Assembly (NCBI RefSeq): GCF_033115175.1
Contig: NC_084837.1
Location: 12,228,266-12,292,265, forward strand
Source of the DNA: Lepus europaeus
Taxonomy: Eukaryota > Chordata > Mammalia > Lagomorpha > Leporidae
DNA: 64,000 bases
Direction: 5' to 3'
Shown here: positions 32,663 to 44,735 of the stretch, piece by piece
Layout of the letters: every line of letters starts with the position of its first letter
Position numbering within the stretch: the stretch's first letter is position 1
Program-made: the position numbers and the translations under genes
Notes under the pieces: generated by a model
Database searches by the model: none
What the model was told of the DNA's origin: nothing
The model's input: the letters and a program-made list of their open reading frames with translations, nothing else

Positions 32663-35018
32663 GGTGCTCTTACAAGGTGCCTGATGCCACTCCCGAGGCC
32701 TCTGCCTTCAGAAGCTCTGAGTGCCCTCCCCCTGGGGTCAGGGTTGTGCACTGGGGTTGTAGGACACAGACACTCAGGTCTTACACCTGGCCTTCTGTCC
32801 AGAACACGCAGTCGCCACCGTCTGCACCCAGGGCAGTGCTGGTGCTACTGCCCATTTCGGGACGGGGAGATGCTGCTTTCCCAGGGACTCGCCTGTGTAG
32901 AGCATGATGTGGACGTGGTTTGCCCAGAGCCTGGGATGGACTGACAGGAGCCGTTCTGCCCACACACTGGCCCACATGGGACTCGTGTCCAGTTGGGCAG
33001 TGTGGGCACAGCAACCCTCTGGTAGAATGGCAGCTGTGTTCGAGGACTGCAGATTGAAAGCCTGCTTGCCTCTAGTTGTGCTGACCCTGGACCTGAGTGT
33101 CTGGGCCTAGGCACAACCTCTGCTTAATCACCCCCACTCGTGAGTGTGGCTTGCTGCTTCCTGAGCATGTGGGTGGTGCCCTCTTAGCACCTAGCGGAAG
33201 CCCACCAGTCCCTGTGAGGCAGGTGTGGGTCAGGCCTGTGCTACTGCACCTGTGACCCAGGAACCAGCAGTGGGAACTTCAGGTCTCTGGGGGCTGCTCC
33301 AAGCCCGTTTCTTCTGGGTCTGGATGGTCCCAGGGTGGGAGGGGGAGCTACAGCTTCTAGGGCCCCTTCTGCCAATGTGAATTCGAGTGTGAATTAATGG
33401 AAAGCAGATGAGTTCCGATGTCCCTGGAATCTCACATAAAGTTAAATGGTAAAATGTGATCAGCCTGTGTCCTTGGCTGAACCCAAAGCACTCAGAGTTA
33501 CTGAAGCTGCCAAGTCCTCGGATTAGCCTTTGCAGAACTTGTGAACGTTTCTCGGACCCTGGAGAGAATTTCTTTGAGCTGGCTGCCGTAGAACTGAGAG
33601 GGTGCTCCACTGACACCTCTGGTTTTAAGCCAATGTGCACGTCGCAGGTTTGGAATGGTGTGGGGTCTGCCCAGAGCACAGTGAGTACCCAGGGATCCTA
33701 GTCAGGCAGGCTTTGGGGCTGGGGAAGTGGTGGAGGAGCAGAACCCCTCGGTGTCTGTCCACAGCCACATGGTCCCATTGTTAGAAGCGCACAGGCGCTC
33801 CCCAGCTGACCCAGCCGAGGGGGCTGTGTGTGACCTTCGTCTCAGTATGGATCTCAGAGAAGAGAAGTGTCTGTACCTCCAGCTGAGGGTGCCTATTGGG
33901 CTCTGTATCAGACACTTGAAATTCAGAGCATTGGGAATTACACCTCCTGCCCCCAGCAGAAGAAGTGAGACTGGGGGCTTGGTCCTTCGTATGTTTGACC
34001 ACTGAGTTTTCAGAGGAAGCAGTGGGATGTGGCATTTAAGGTGGTCTCTGGTCTGACTTCCATGGCGTTTTTCGTGGAGTCTGGGACTTTCTAAGGGACC
34101 GGCTCTTTGGTCCAGCTCTCAGACCCTGAAGGATCTGTCAGGTCACTGGGTAGGGTGCAGCCCTGCAGAGGGACCTTAAAGGTGGCCTAGAACAGTGAAG
34201 AAGGTAAGGCCCAGCAAGCTCTTAGGTGTCCCCTCGGCCAGGCCTGAAGCCAGGCTCTGTACTCCCTGTCTGGGCTCCCCAAGGGCTGCAGCAGCGGCAT
34301 CAGTGCCCCATGGACTCCCAAGGCTTTTCTGTGGGAACGTGATGGTTACCATGAGAGCAGGGAGGCGGGGGTGGTGGTGGTGGAGGGCGAACCCCAGTAG
34401 ACAACCAAGTGCAGAGTTCACCTGGGTCTCCAGGAATGACTTGCCCTCTACCCCAAGTTGAGTCAAGACCTGAGAAACCAAGTCAACAGCTGGAAAATGT
34501 TTGATCAGCCCACAGCGCTGCCCTGGGTGTCCACGTGGCATCAGATACGTGTTCCTCTTCTTGCGAGAAGTGGCCCTTCCAGGAGACTGTGGTTGCCTTG
34601 CATGCGTTCTTATCTCTGACTGTAACGGTTGAGCGTGGCGCTTAAACATGTTTAGGAGACAGGGAAGTGTCAGGAGAAAAATAAACAGGAGACTCGAGAG
34701 CCTTAATCCCACCACCTACAAATCTCTACTGTTAACATTTTTGCATGTGTGTATTTTAATATAAAACTTGGGATCATCCTATACAAGTATTTGATGTCCT
34801 CATTTTTCTGCTTTAACATTCCGTCATGACCACATCTCCAAGGCATAACTGGCTTTTCACCTGACCTTTAACGCTTGCCCAGCGCCTTAATCTCTTCGTC
34901 TTCAGAGTCCTTAGCTGAGCCCAGGCCAAGAAGCTGTGCCGGCTCCAGTGACTTGCTGGTCTTGCATACCCTGCGAGGGCATCCAGGCTATGTGTGTTCT
35001 CATCATTTTTTTTTTTTT
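32663..35018. other. Intron 1, non-coding
   Basis: Mixed DNA. AT-rich old-repeat-like sequence at about 34690-34850 (CCCACCACCTACAAATCTC, CTGTTAACATTTTTG). No gene. Confidence 0.4.
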
Positions 35019-35022
35019 TTCT

Positions 35023-35714
35023 TAAAGATTTATTTATTTATCTGAAACACAGTGACAAAGGGACAGAAAGTATCTTCCATCTGGGACTAGTGGCTCAGCA
35101 AGTTAAGCCTCTTGTCTATAGCCCCAGCATCCCATATGAATGCCGATTCCAGTCCTGGCTGCCACTCCACTTCTGATCCAGCTCCCTGCTAATGTGCCTG
35201 GGAAAGCAGTAGAAGATGGCCCAAATGCCTGGGCCCCTGCACCCATGTGGGAGACCCAGATGGAGCTCCTGGCTCCTGGCTTCAGTCTGGCCCAGCCCTG
35301 GCCATTGTGGCCATTTGAGGGGTGAACCAGCGGATGGAATGGTTGGAAGATATCTCTCTGTCTCTCTCTGTCTCTGTCTCTCCTCTCTGTAACTTTGGCT
35401 TTCAAATAAATAAATACGTAAATCTTAAAGAGAAGGGGGAAGAAAAAGGAAGAAAGAAAGGTCTTTCATCTTCTGGTTCACCCTCCAAATTTCTGCAACA
35501 GCTGAGGGTGGGTTAGGCTGAAGCCAGGAGCTTCATCTGGTCTCCATGGGGCTGCAGGAGCCTGAGCACTCAGGCCATCCTCTCCTGCTTTCCCAGGCCA
35601 TTATCAGGGAGCTGGGTCCGAAGTAGAGCAGTCGGGACTTGAAACAAGATCCATATGGGATGCCAGTGCTGCAGGTGATGGCTTAACCTCCTGTGCCACA
35701 AACGCTGGCCCCAG
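35023..35714 (-). mobile_element. C-repeat SINE (antisense), split by a second SINE
   Basis: Outer element: 35023-35082 (AAAGATTTATTTATTTATCT to the start of the CTTCCATCT block) resumes at about 35450 (TCTTTCATCTTCTGGTTCAC) and ends at 35714 (AACGCTGGCCCC). The interruption is the sense SINE at 35083-35445. Confidence 0.88.
35083..35445 (+). mobile_element. C-repeat SINE (sense) nested in an older copy
   Basis: Complete head (GGGACTAGTGGCTCAGCAAG), body, and AAATAAATAAATACG tail. It is inserted into the antisense copy just at the CTTCCATCT block, which is present on both sides as a diverged target duplication. It is therefore younger than the outer element. Confidence 0.9.
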
Positions 35715-38161
35715 TCCTTGTTATTTTCACCATGTGAGTCTGAGGAGCCAGCCAGGGAACGTGCATGTTAGGAGTAAGTTGCCTTCTGGAAAGAGAGTGA
35801 ATTTGCTATATACCAGCAAGTCTTGAGCACGCCCATGTTCCGCACCTTGGCAGCGAGGGTGGTAAGCAGACAAGGTGGACCCCAGACCCACTGTTCACCT
35901 AGGACGCTGGGCTCTGCCAATGAATACACTGCCTCTGGACCCTTGGGCCTGGAAGGGTTGCCGGCTGGCCTTGGATACCCTGGTCTGGAGACCTCGCAGT
36001 CCAGGGAAAGGCAGAGGCCTGGCCTGGGGGCTTGTGCCTCTTAGCCCAGCGTCCACAGGAGCTCCTGCACAATACCAAAGGAGCTGGACGAGAGGAGGCG
36101 CTCTGGGCTCTGTGTTTCTGCTCTGCAGGCTCCTTTGGCTCCCAGCAGCCTCAGTCCTGCTCAGAAGGCAGACGCGGTGGCACCAGTGAGAAAGGATAGG
36201 CTACGTGAACCCTGTCCTGCCTGGCCTGGCTCCGGGCTGTGACAGCCTGCGCCCACCTTCTCCATGGGCCACAAGGTCGGCCGGCAGCCGCAGCAGCTGC
36301 CAACGTGAGTGGCCATGTGGCCGTGTCACTTGGTGCAGCTCAGGCTCCTGGCCCTGGGCTGGTGCTGGGAGAGGGCCACTCCGTCTGCTCTCTCCCTGAC
36401 ACCAGAGCGCCACCCGCAGGAGGGGCCTCTGTATCCTGGGCACCTCCAGCTCCTTGTGTGCTCCCAGCTCTGAGTTACAGCCACTGGGCTGGTCGATTTC
36501 GCCGGACATCCGCAAACTGTAAGGTGGCAAAGATCAACCAGTAGAAACCTAATAAAAGGCTATGTTAAACCAGGTGTGACGGTCCCAAGCTGTATCACCA
36601 GAGAGAACCCCAGGGGCGCTTGGCATTGCAGGCCTCCAGGGTGTGGGAAGAGGTAGTTCCCTGACCCTGGAGTGTGACAAGGCCAGACCATCCTATCTGT
36701 TTGCAGACTGGTGGGGGGGTCTTCTGGAGGGAGGAGGGGCTGCAGAGGGTGGAGGCAGGGAAGGGGTGTGGGGCCAGGGGACGGGGCTTAAGGATGGCCC
36801 CACCGTCTGCCGGCTGTATGAGCTGACGCCCCACTCAGACCCCTCTGGGCCCAGTTTTTTGGCCTGTCAGCTGCAGAGTTTTACGGGGTCACTTTAAAGG
36901 TGAGTGCCCAGCTGTACCAGGGCAGGGGCTTGCAGCCCTGGCGACCCAGTACAGTTGCTGGGGGCTGGCCTGCACAGGAAAGGAAGCCACAGCCAACTTG
37001 GTGCTTGGAGACCCTGTCCCAGGCTTTCTGTACCTCTCTGAGGGGTGCCTCCTGGCTGTCGGAGGCCCCCTTGGGAAGAGGGGTGCCCTAGGGGACTCTT
37101 GAGCTGGGCCTGGTCCCTGCCATCTGGCCGGGTCCCTGCGGGGGTTGGGCTGCTTCCAGATCTGTTTTCGTTTTCAATTCCTTTTATTGCTAAACCACCC
37201 TGGGCCACAGAGAACAAACTGTTGTCCTCAGCTGACCTCGGAGTCCTCCGGGCCTCAGTTGTTTGCCGTTTGCTAATTTTAGCCTCTGATCATTTCTACC
37301 CGTATCTCCCCTCCCCTCAACGGGAGGCGCAGACCAAGAATAGCCTCAGAGAAGGGGGGGCTGTGGTGATTGTGGCTGGTGCTCCCACAGTGATCTGATG
37401 GGTGAGGAGAGGGTCTTGGCTTGTGGGGATCCCCTGCCCCCCTCTCTCTGAGGAGCCTCCGCTGCGGGAAGAAGAAGAGGGGCTCTTCTCTGAGTTGGTT
37501 TCTACTTTTAGACAGAAACCAGGACTTCCAGGAAAAATATGTCCCTGCATGGCCCTGTCTAGCTCAGACTCCCGAGAGCCCCTTCCCTGGTCCCCCAGAC
37601 CACAGGACCCCAGGTACAGAGGCTGGAGAGCCCGGACATGTGCAGCCTGGCATTGCTGAGCCAGCCCTGGGGGAGTGCAGGGCCTGCGTGGGCCTGAGTT
37701 GGTGGACAGCAGTGAGGAGTGCAGGGTGTCAGGCCCAGACCTACAGGAAGGACCCCCAAACCACGGGTGGCCAGCGAGCTTTCGGAGTGTGAGGGAGAAG
37801 AGCTGTGGGTCAGGCCTGAGGCCTGGTGCTGCCACCCCTTGCCCACTGCCGTACGTCACCCGGCACCTGCTGCGGTCTGCTCTCGTCTCCCCCTGCCCCT
37901 CCAGGCCCCCCTCTCTGCCCCCCCCCCTGGTTTTGTCGGCAGTCCCAGACACGTGTCCTAACCCCAGTGCTGCAGCTCTTTAAATGTGGCTGGTTCTGCC
38001 AGTGTAACACTAAGTAAGGGTGGCGCTAGGAATCCGAAGGCCCGATCCTCCTCCCCTTGAGGGTGCGGGGGCCGCCCACTGCCCGTCGTGGGAGCAAGAA
38101 GGCAGCCGGGAAGCAGCCCTGTCAGCACTGAGCTCTTGTGCCCACAGGTATTAGTGAAATC
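35715..38161. other. Intron 1, non-coding
   Basis: GC-moderate DNA with no named repeat and no recognisable gene. Chance ORFs on both strands only. Confidence 0.35.
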
Positions 38162-38177
38162 AAAACCAGCAACAATT

Positions 38178-38521
38178 GGGCCGGTGCCGCGGCTCACTAG
38201 GCTAATCCTCCGCCAGCGGCGCCGGCACACCGGGTTCTAGTCCCGGTCAGGGCACCGGATTCTATCCCGGTTGCCCCTCTTCCAGGCCAGCTCTCTGCTG
38301 TGGCCAGGGAGTGCAGTGGAGGATGGCTCAAGTACTTGGGCCCTGCACCCCATGGGAGACCAGGAGAAGCACCTGGCTCCTGCCATCGGATCAGCGCGGT
38401 GCGCCGGCCTCAGCGCGCCAGCCGCGGCGGCCATTGGAGGGTGAACCAACGGCAAAGGAAGACCTTTCTCTCTGTCTGTCTCTCACTGTCCACTCTACCT
38501 GTCAAAAAAACAAAACAAAAA
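38178..38521 (+). mobile_element. Young CSINE2 with exact 17-bp target duplication
   Basis: Near-consensus CSINE2 with CpG-rich head (GGGCCGGTGCCGCGGCTCAC) and CA-rich A tail. AAAACCAGCAACAATTG flanks it at 38162-38178 and 38522-38538 without a mismatch. Intact CpGs and the exact duplication mean recent insertion. Confidence 0.96.
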
Positions 38522-38538
38522 AAAACCAGCAACAATTG

Positions 38539-40962
38539 AGAGTGCTGTGGCGGGCACACTGGGAGGCCAGGAGGAGGCCCCGTGGGTCACAGGGGCAGGC
38601 GTCATCTACACCCTGGAGGGGGTGGCAGGGCCCACACCTTCCTTCTGCTCCTGGAGAAGGGCTGCCTGGGGCAGGGCTGGGCTGTCTGTGGGTCATCTTG
38701 AAGTCCTTCCGAGGTAGCACACGCGGTGAAGCACAGTTGTAGGGTAAACACGTTCTCTGCGGCGCCCGGCCCTCTGTTCCCCGTGCTGCAGCCAGGGCCG
38801 TGAGACTCCTCAGCGCTTGCCTGGGTCTTTTCCTTCCTGTCTCTCTGGAGTGGTCTTGGGGGCTCATCTTGATGTTCGGGTTCCCTGATGGTGGTTGAGG
38901 ACGTGTCAGCCCCACCCCCTCATGTGATAATAGGAAACAGGGTTAGGTCAGCGTTCCTCCTCTCCGAGATCTCTGGTTGCAGGTGGGCCGTGTGTGACAC
39001 TTTTCTTGAGAATTCACAGCTGCCTTTCTTTAGTTTTCCGGTGCTGTTGTCACTTGTCCCGCACCCCATGGCTGTGTGTGGTTTGTACACAGCCTCCTGG
39101 GACCCCTTCCTCACCATCCAGGCCTGTTTCCTTGGGCAGTGCCTCCTGCCCTTTGGTGGTGCTTGTTCCTGAGTGGGGTGGGGTGTTGTGTTGAGGCTTG
39201 GACCTTTACCCCAGGGTTGGGGTGTGAGTTTGTGTGGAGCTCCCTGGCTTTGCTCTGTGGACAGGGACCCAGGCCTGCACACTTTGTGAGCAGCTCGCCT
39301 CCCATGTCTCTGAGTTGACTGGGGGCCCTCTGATTTGGGGCTGATCCTTACATTTTCCTGTGTTTTCCTTCTGTCATCCCAGTTTCCCATGAATTTTCTA
39401 AATGCCCTTCCAGTCTTGCCATCGGGACTGTCACCTCTGTCAGGGTGGTTGTGTCTTTACTCGGACTCAGGTTTGGGGCCTGCTTTTCGTAAGCGGCATC
39501 CTGTTTGCTTCTGCTGAGCCAGCTTTGTCTCGGGATCTCAGCACTGCCCCTGGAAGCTTTCTTTCCCTGCTCGGCCCCTGCTTCCTCTGAGTGCCTTTTC
39601 TCGCTCATGGGTCTGCATCTCTGGTGGTCTGAGTCAGGGGCCCTTTCAATTGTTAGGTATCTGGAGACGCTACCCAAAGGGTTGAACACTGAGTATGGAA
39701 TGGGTGCAGTGGCTTCTGGGAGGACCTGCTGGGCCATTTTCTCCAGGCATCTCCTCCAGAGAGAATGGGGGTTGAGGGGTCCTGGGCATTCGGAGAGGGC
39801 TGGGATGGCAACCTCCAGCTGTTCCCAAGGCCCTCTTCAGGAAGCTGCCCCTCCCTGAACCATGTCTGGGGTCCCAGTCAAGACCCCCTCCCATGGTGAC
39901 TGCCAGTCACCCTCTGATGTCCATCAGGTACAGGAATGACAGCCAGCTGTCAGGGAGGAGAGAGGTAGCTGTGGGTGTGTCCACCAGAAGAAGCAGGGCC
40001 CCTCTCTGCTAGCCTCACTGTCTGCCCACCCACCAGAGGGTGCTGAGTGTCTGAGGGGCACATTAGGGAAAGAGTAATGAGCTTATTTTATTGCCTGCTC
40101 TGCTGCCTAATTTCCAGCTTCCAAATTAGAACTGTTCCTCCTTACCATGGGGCTATGTCGCCATTGTAAGTAGGAAATGTCACATGTCAGAAGTGTACTA
40201 ATGCCCTAACCTGCTGGGCACCACAGCTCAGCAGCATAGCATGCTGGGAAGCACCAGTTGTTCCCCGTGTGATCACGGGGCTGATGGGCAGCCACGTTCA
40301 CTGCCACTGCTCAGCATCACTAGAGAGAGGACTGGACTGCGTCGTCTTAGTCTGGGAGGGGAAAATCTAGATTCAAAATTCCAGTTGTCAACCCATGGAT
40401 GTTTGATGGCTGCCATCCCTACAGCATCAGAATGTAATCCAGGTAGGAGGAGGAAGGATATGGGCAAAGCGAGTGTGGCCCTGTTTATCAGGCAAAGGTA
40501 CCCAGTGGCTTCTGCTCAATTTGTTGGCCAAAAACTGTTCACAAAGTGAATCCTAGCTGCAAGGGAGTTGGGAAGGAAGCATTTTTTTTTTTTTTAAAAC
40601 CTGGTACATTGCTACTCTAAAGTCAAGTTGCGAGGGAGGATGGTTGCTGGGCCCCTAGACACTGGGAGTGGCTCCCATGTATATGCCCATAGGGTGGGAC
40701 TCATGATCAGGGAAGGGTCCTGTTGGCAAAGGTTGCTGCTGGGGAGTCAGTGCTCCCAAAGCATTTGAGGAACCTCAGAAATCCACTGCTTTCTCCCACA
40801 TTTCCCAACAGTCGAGTCTGGAGTCACCATTTACACTGCCTAAGCAGTATTGGCTCATTACTCAAAAGCAAACCACAAGGTCATTATTGTACTGGTCACA
40901 GAAAGTGAGCGACAGGGGTTTCCTGCAGGTCATTGTCTGAACCGCATTCACCTTGTCTTTTT
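38539..40962. other. Intron 1, non-coding, with AT-rich conserved-looking block
   Basis: Mostly unremarkable. At 40060-40200 an AT-rich stretch (GGCACATTAGGGAAAG, TTATTTTATTGCC, CTAATTTCC, CCAAATTAG) stands out as a possible intronic enhancer. No gene. Confidence 0.35.
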
Positions 40963-41018
40963 TTTAAAGATTTATTTATTTATTTGAAATAGTTACACAG
41001 AGAAGAGAGAAGGAAAGG

Positions 41019-41058
<40 letters not shown>

Positions 41059-41310
41059 TCTTCCATTAATTCCCATTTGGCTGCAATGGCTGGAGCTGTA
41101 CCAGTCCAAAGCCAGGAGCCTGGAGCTTCTTCTGGGTCTCCCACCTGGGTGCAGGGGCCCAAGGACTTGGACCATCTTCTACTGCTTTCCCAGGCCATAG
41201 CAGAGAGCTGGTTCAGAAGTAGAGCAGCCAGGGCTTGAACTGGCACCCATTTGGGATGCTGGTACTATAGGCAGCTGCTTTACCCCACTATGCCACAGTG
41301 CCGACCCCAG
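40963..41310 (-). mobile_element. C-repeat SINE (antisense)
   Basis: AAAGATTTATTTATTTATTT tail complement, (GA)n tract at 41016-41056, body, and head ending ATGCCACAGTGCCGACCCC. Full length. Confidence 0.93.
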
Positions 41311-41804
41311 CTTGTCTTACGTTCCTCTTGGCTGTGGCAGTTTCTTATGTGTTCCTTGTTCTGCATGACTGGCAGTTTTGAGGAGTACTGTCCACACTTT
41401 GTCCCATGTTTTTCTCATGATTGGGTGTGGCTTTGGAGCTTTAGGAAAAAGGATGACAGAGCTGAAGTGCTGTGTGCAGTACTGCATGTCCGTGGAGCAT
41501 GATATCTGCATGGCTTAGCCTGCTGTTCGTGTTGCTGTTTATGTCCCAGCCTTGGCCAGGGTCGGACCTCTGGGTCCCTTTGGTGTGACCCTCCCATTCT
41601 GTCTTGTGTCTGCTGCCCCACTTGCTGGCGTTACAAGACACTTCAGGCTCCTTTTGTATTTTTCCTGCCCCAGCTGTGGAATCAGCCCGTTCTCCCAGGT
41701 CCCCTTTTCCTTTCATTGGAAAATGGGATTAGAACCTGAGATCTGGGTGCCAATGAATGACTCTGCTTCTTCAACATAGCAAAATGTAGCTGGTGAAACC
41801 GCCA
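41311..41804. other. Intron 1, non-coding
   Basis: No repeat or gene recognised. Confidence 0.35.
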
Positions 41805-42017
41805 CGTTATAGGCATTGGTTAGTGTCCCAGCTGCTCCACTTCTGATCCAGCTCCCTGCTGATGGCCTCAGAAAAGTAGCAGAGATGGCCCAACTGTTTG
41901 GGTCCCTGCCACCCACATGGGGGACTTGGATGTAGTATCTGGCTCCTGGATTCAGTCTGGCTCGGCCCTGGCCATTGCAGCATCTGCAGGTGAACCAGCG
42001 GATGGAAGACCCGCCCC

Positions 42018-42343
42018 CCCCCCCTTTTTTTTTTTTTGACAGGCAGAGTGGACAGTGAGAGAGAGAGAGAGACAGAGAGACAGAGAGAAAGGTCTTCCTT
42101 TACTGTTGGTTCACCCTCCAGTGGCCGCTGTGGCCGGTGCACCGCGTTGATCCGAAGCCAGGAGCCAGGTGCTTCTCCTGGTCTCCCATGTGGGTGCAGG
42201 GCCCAAGGACTTCCCGGGCCACAGCAGAGAGCTTGACTGGAAGAGGGGCAATGGGGACAGAATCCGGTGCCCCGACCGGGACTAGAACCCGGTGTGCTGG
42301 GGCCGCAGGCAGAGGATTAGCCTATTGAGCCGCGGCACCGGCC
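42018..42343 (-). mobile_element. CSINE2 (antisense), nested
   Basis: T run, GACAGGCAGAGTGGACAGTG, GA tract, body, and CpG-bearing head ending GAGCCGCGGCACCGGCCT. Full-length CSINE2 inside the older sense SINE. Confidence 0.92.
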
Positions 42344-42401
42344 TACCTCCCCCATTTTCTGTAATTCTTTCTTTTCTTCTTCTTCTTTTTTTTTTTTCCT
42401 T

Positions 42402-42441
42402 TAAGATTTATTTATTGATTTGAAAGGCAGAAATAGAAGGA

Positions 42442-42506
<65 letters not shown>

Positions 42507-42771
42507 TCCATCTGCTGGTTTATTCCCCAAATGGCTACGATGGCTGGGGCTGGGCCAGGGCCAGGCTGAAGCCAGGAGCCAGGAGCTTCTTCCAGGTCTC
42601 TCGTGTGGGTGCAGGGACCCAAGGACATGGACTATCTTCTGTGGATTTCCCAGGCGCATAAGCAGGGAGCTGAATCAGAAGTGGAGCAGCCGGGACTCAA
42701 ACTGGCACCTATATGGGATGCCTGCAATGCAGGCGGAGGCTTGACCTTCTACACTACAGTGCCAACCCCAA
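42402..42771 (-). mobile_element. C-repeat SINE (antisense) with long (GA)n, nested
   Basis: AAGATTTATTTATTGATTTG tail complement, about 60 bp of (GA)n at 42447-42503, body, and head ending TACAGTGCCAACCCC. It separates the host SINE's body from its tail. Confidence 0.92.
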
Positions 42772-43286
42772 CTCTGACTTTCAAATAAATAAAACATAAA
42801 AAAAAAAAAATAAGATTTCTCCATCTGTGTCAATCAGTAACTTCTTCCTTTTTATCACAGAATAGCATTCCATTGTGTGGATTCTCCACACTTTGCATAT
42901 CTGTGCATCTGTAGAAGCTGCTTTCTTCTGGATAAAGTTGCTGTCAGCATTTGTTCACAGGTTCTTGTGTGAACATAATTTTCAGTTTAGATTGCCGGGT
43001 GGTGTACTAAGTCTCTGTTTAACTCATAAGGAACTGCCAAACTGTCTTCCAAAATCGCGCGCGGTTTAACATGCTCCAGTGGTGGAAGAGTGGCTAGCTG
43101 GCCAGCATTTGGAGTTATCAGGTTTTGGGTTTTTGCTGTTATTATATGCGTATGGGGGCCTCTGAGAGGCTTAATCTGCAGCTTGGGATGGCAGGCGACA
43201 GTGAGCACCGCTACCCATACGGCTTTACCATCTGTCCGTCTTCTTTGCTTGAGTGTTCAGATCTTTTGTTCATCTTTTTTTTTTTT

Positions 43287-43962
43287 AAGATTATTTGGTT
43301 GTGGCCAGTGCTGCGGCTCACTTGGCTAATTCTCTGCCTGTGGCGCCAGCACCCCAGGTTCTAGTCCCGGTTGGGACGCCGGATTCTCTCCCGGTTGCTC
43401 CTCTTCCAGTCTAGCTCTCTGCTCTGGTCCAGCAAGGCAGTGGAGGATGGCCCAGGTGCTTGGGCTCTGCACTCACATGGGAGACCAGGAGGAAGCACCT
43501 GGCTCCTGGCTTTGGATTGGCGCAGGGTGCCGGCCGCAGCGGCCATTTGGGGGGTGAACCAACAGAAAAGGAATACCTTTCTCTCTGTCTCTCACTGTCC
43601 ACTCTGCCTGTCAAAAAAAAAAAAAAAAAAAAAAAAAGGAAAAAAGATTATTTAGTTGAAAGGCGGAGTTACAGACAGAGAAGAAGAGATAGAGATCTTT
43701 CATCCATTGGTTCACACCCCCGCCCCCCCAATGGCCACAATGACCAGGGCAGGCCATGTTGAAGCCAGGAGCCAGGAGCTTCTTAGTCTCCCACATGGAT
43801 ACAGGGGCCCAAGCAGTTGGGCTATCTTCTGTTGCTTTCCCCAGGCAAGTTAGCAGGGAGCTGGACTGGAAGTAGAGCAGCCAGGACACAAACTAGTGCC
43901 CACATCGGATGCCCGCGTTGCAGGCGACAGCTTTACCTGCTATGCCACAACACCAGCTCCCC
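43287..43962 (-). mobile_element. C-repeat SINE (antisense), split by a CSINE2
   Basis: Starts AAGATTATTTGGTTG (43287-43301), resumes AAGATTATTTAGTTG (43644-43658) and continues through the body to GCCACAACACCAGCTCC at about 43960. The repeated 15-mer is the target duplication of the inserted CSINE2. Confidence 0.9.
43302..43643 (+). mobile_element. CSINE2 (sense) nested in an antisense SINE
   Basis: TGGCCAGTGCTGCGGCTCAC head, body, and a long A tail (43614-43637). Target duplication AAGATTATTTGGTTG/AAGATTATTTAGTTG differs at one base, so it is older than the 38-kb copy. Confidence 0.94.
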
Positions 43963-44084
43963 TTGTTTATTTTTTAAGTCAGGTTTAAGTTGAGATTTAT
44001 TAGTTCTTTATATAATCTGGATACAAGTTGCCATCATTTTTTTTATCAGCCACAGATGAAGAATATTTTATTTATTATTATTTT

Positions 44085-44398
44085 TAAAGATTTATCTATT
44101 TATTTGAAGGAGAAACACAGAAAAGGAGAGGCAGAGAGAGAGAGAGAGGTCCTCCATCTGCTGGCTCAGTCCCCAGATGGCCACAATGCCTGGAGCTGTG
44201 CCAGTCTGAGGCCAGGAGCCTCTTCCAGGTCTCCCACGTGGGTGCAGGGGCCCAAGGACTTGGGCCATCTCTGCTGCTTTCCTAAGCCATAGCAGAGAGC
44301 TGGATCGAAAGGAGCAGCTGGGACTTGAACCAGTGCCCATGTGGGATGCCAGCACTGCAGGCAGCGGCTTTACCTGCTATGCCAGAGCGCCAGCTCCA
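44085..44398 (-). mobile_element. C-repeat SINE (antisense)
   Basis: AAAGATTTATCTATTTATTT, GA tract, body, and head ending ATGCCAGAGCGCCAGCTCC. Confidence 0.92.
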
Positions 44399-44735
44399 GA
44401 TGAACATTTTAATCAAATAATTAAGACTGGCTCTTCAAGTGTGGCTTTCAAACTCCTGCTTCTGTTTTTCCTCAGTGTTGCAGAAAATCCTAGAGAAGGC
44501 TGGTTGAAATGTCATCCCTGGGCTGCCGGCAGCTGTCAGGGCTGTGTGTGTGTGTGTGTGCAGCAGTCTCATTGTGATGCCCAGAGCGAGGCTGAGGATG
44601 AAGGCTCCTGATGCAGGGGGACCGCCAACTTCCGGATGGCAGAGAAATGGGGTCGGGGCCCGGACATGTGCCCTCCCTCCATGCGGCTCAGGGAAGCTGC
44701 TCCTAACCTAGTGATGGGGCCCTCAGAACAGAGAA

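Larger units (their letters stand above)
41805..42812 (+). mobile_element. C-repeat SINE (sense), broken by two later SINEs
   Basis: The host element begins at about 41805 and runs to GGTGAACCAGCGGATGGAAG at about 42010. A CTGTAATTC scrap lies at 42360-42370, and the tail AACTCTGACTTTCAAATAAA follows at 42772-42812. The gaps are filled by two antisense SINEs. Confidence 0.75.
42816..44083 (-). mobile_element. L1 ORF2 3'-portion fragment (antisense), split by SINEs
   Basis: AATAGCATTCCATTGTGTGG, GGAACTGCCAAACTGTCTTCC and TTCTTTATATAATCTGG match, in order, the reverse complement of the end of mammalian L1 ORF2. The similarity runs 42816-43285 and resumes at about 43966-44083. The intervening piece is a nested pair of C-SINEs. 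Frames are broken; no functional reverse transcriptase remains. Confidence 0.7.

Noticed and set aside
41016-41056. (GA)n tracts as independent microsatellites
   Set aside because: At 1.4, 41.0 and 42.4 kb these are the internal GA/CT tracts of C-SINEs and are described with them.
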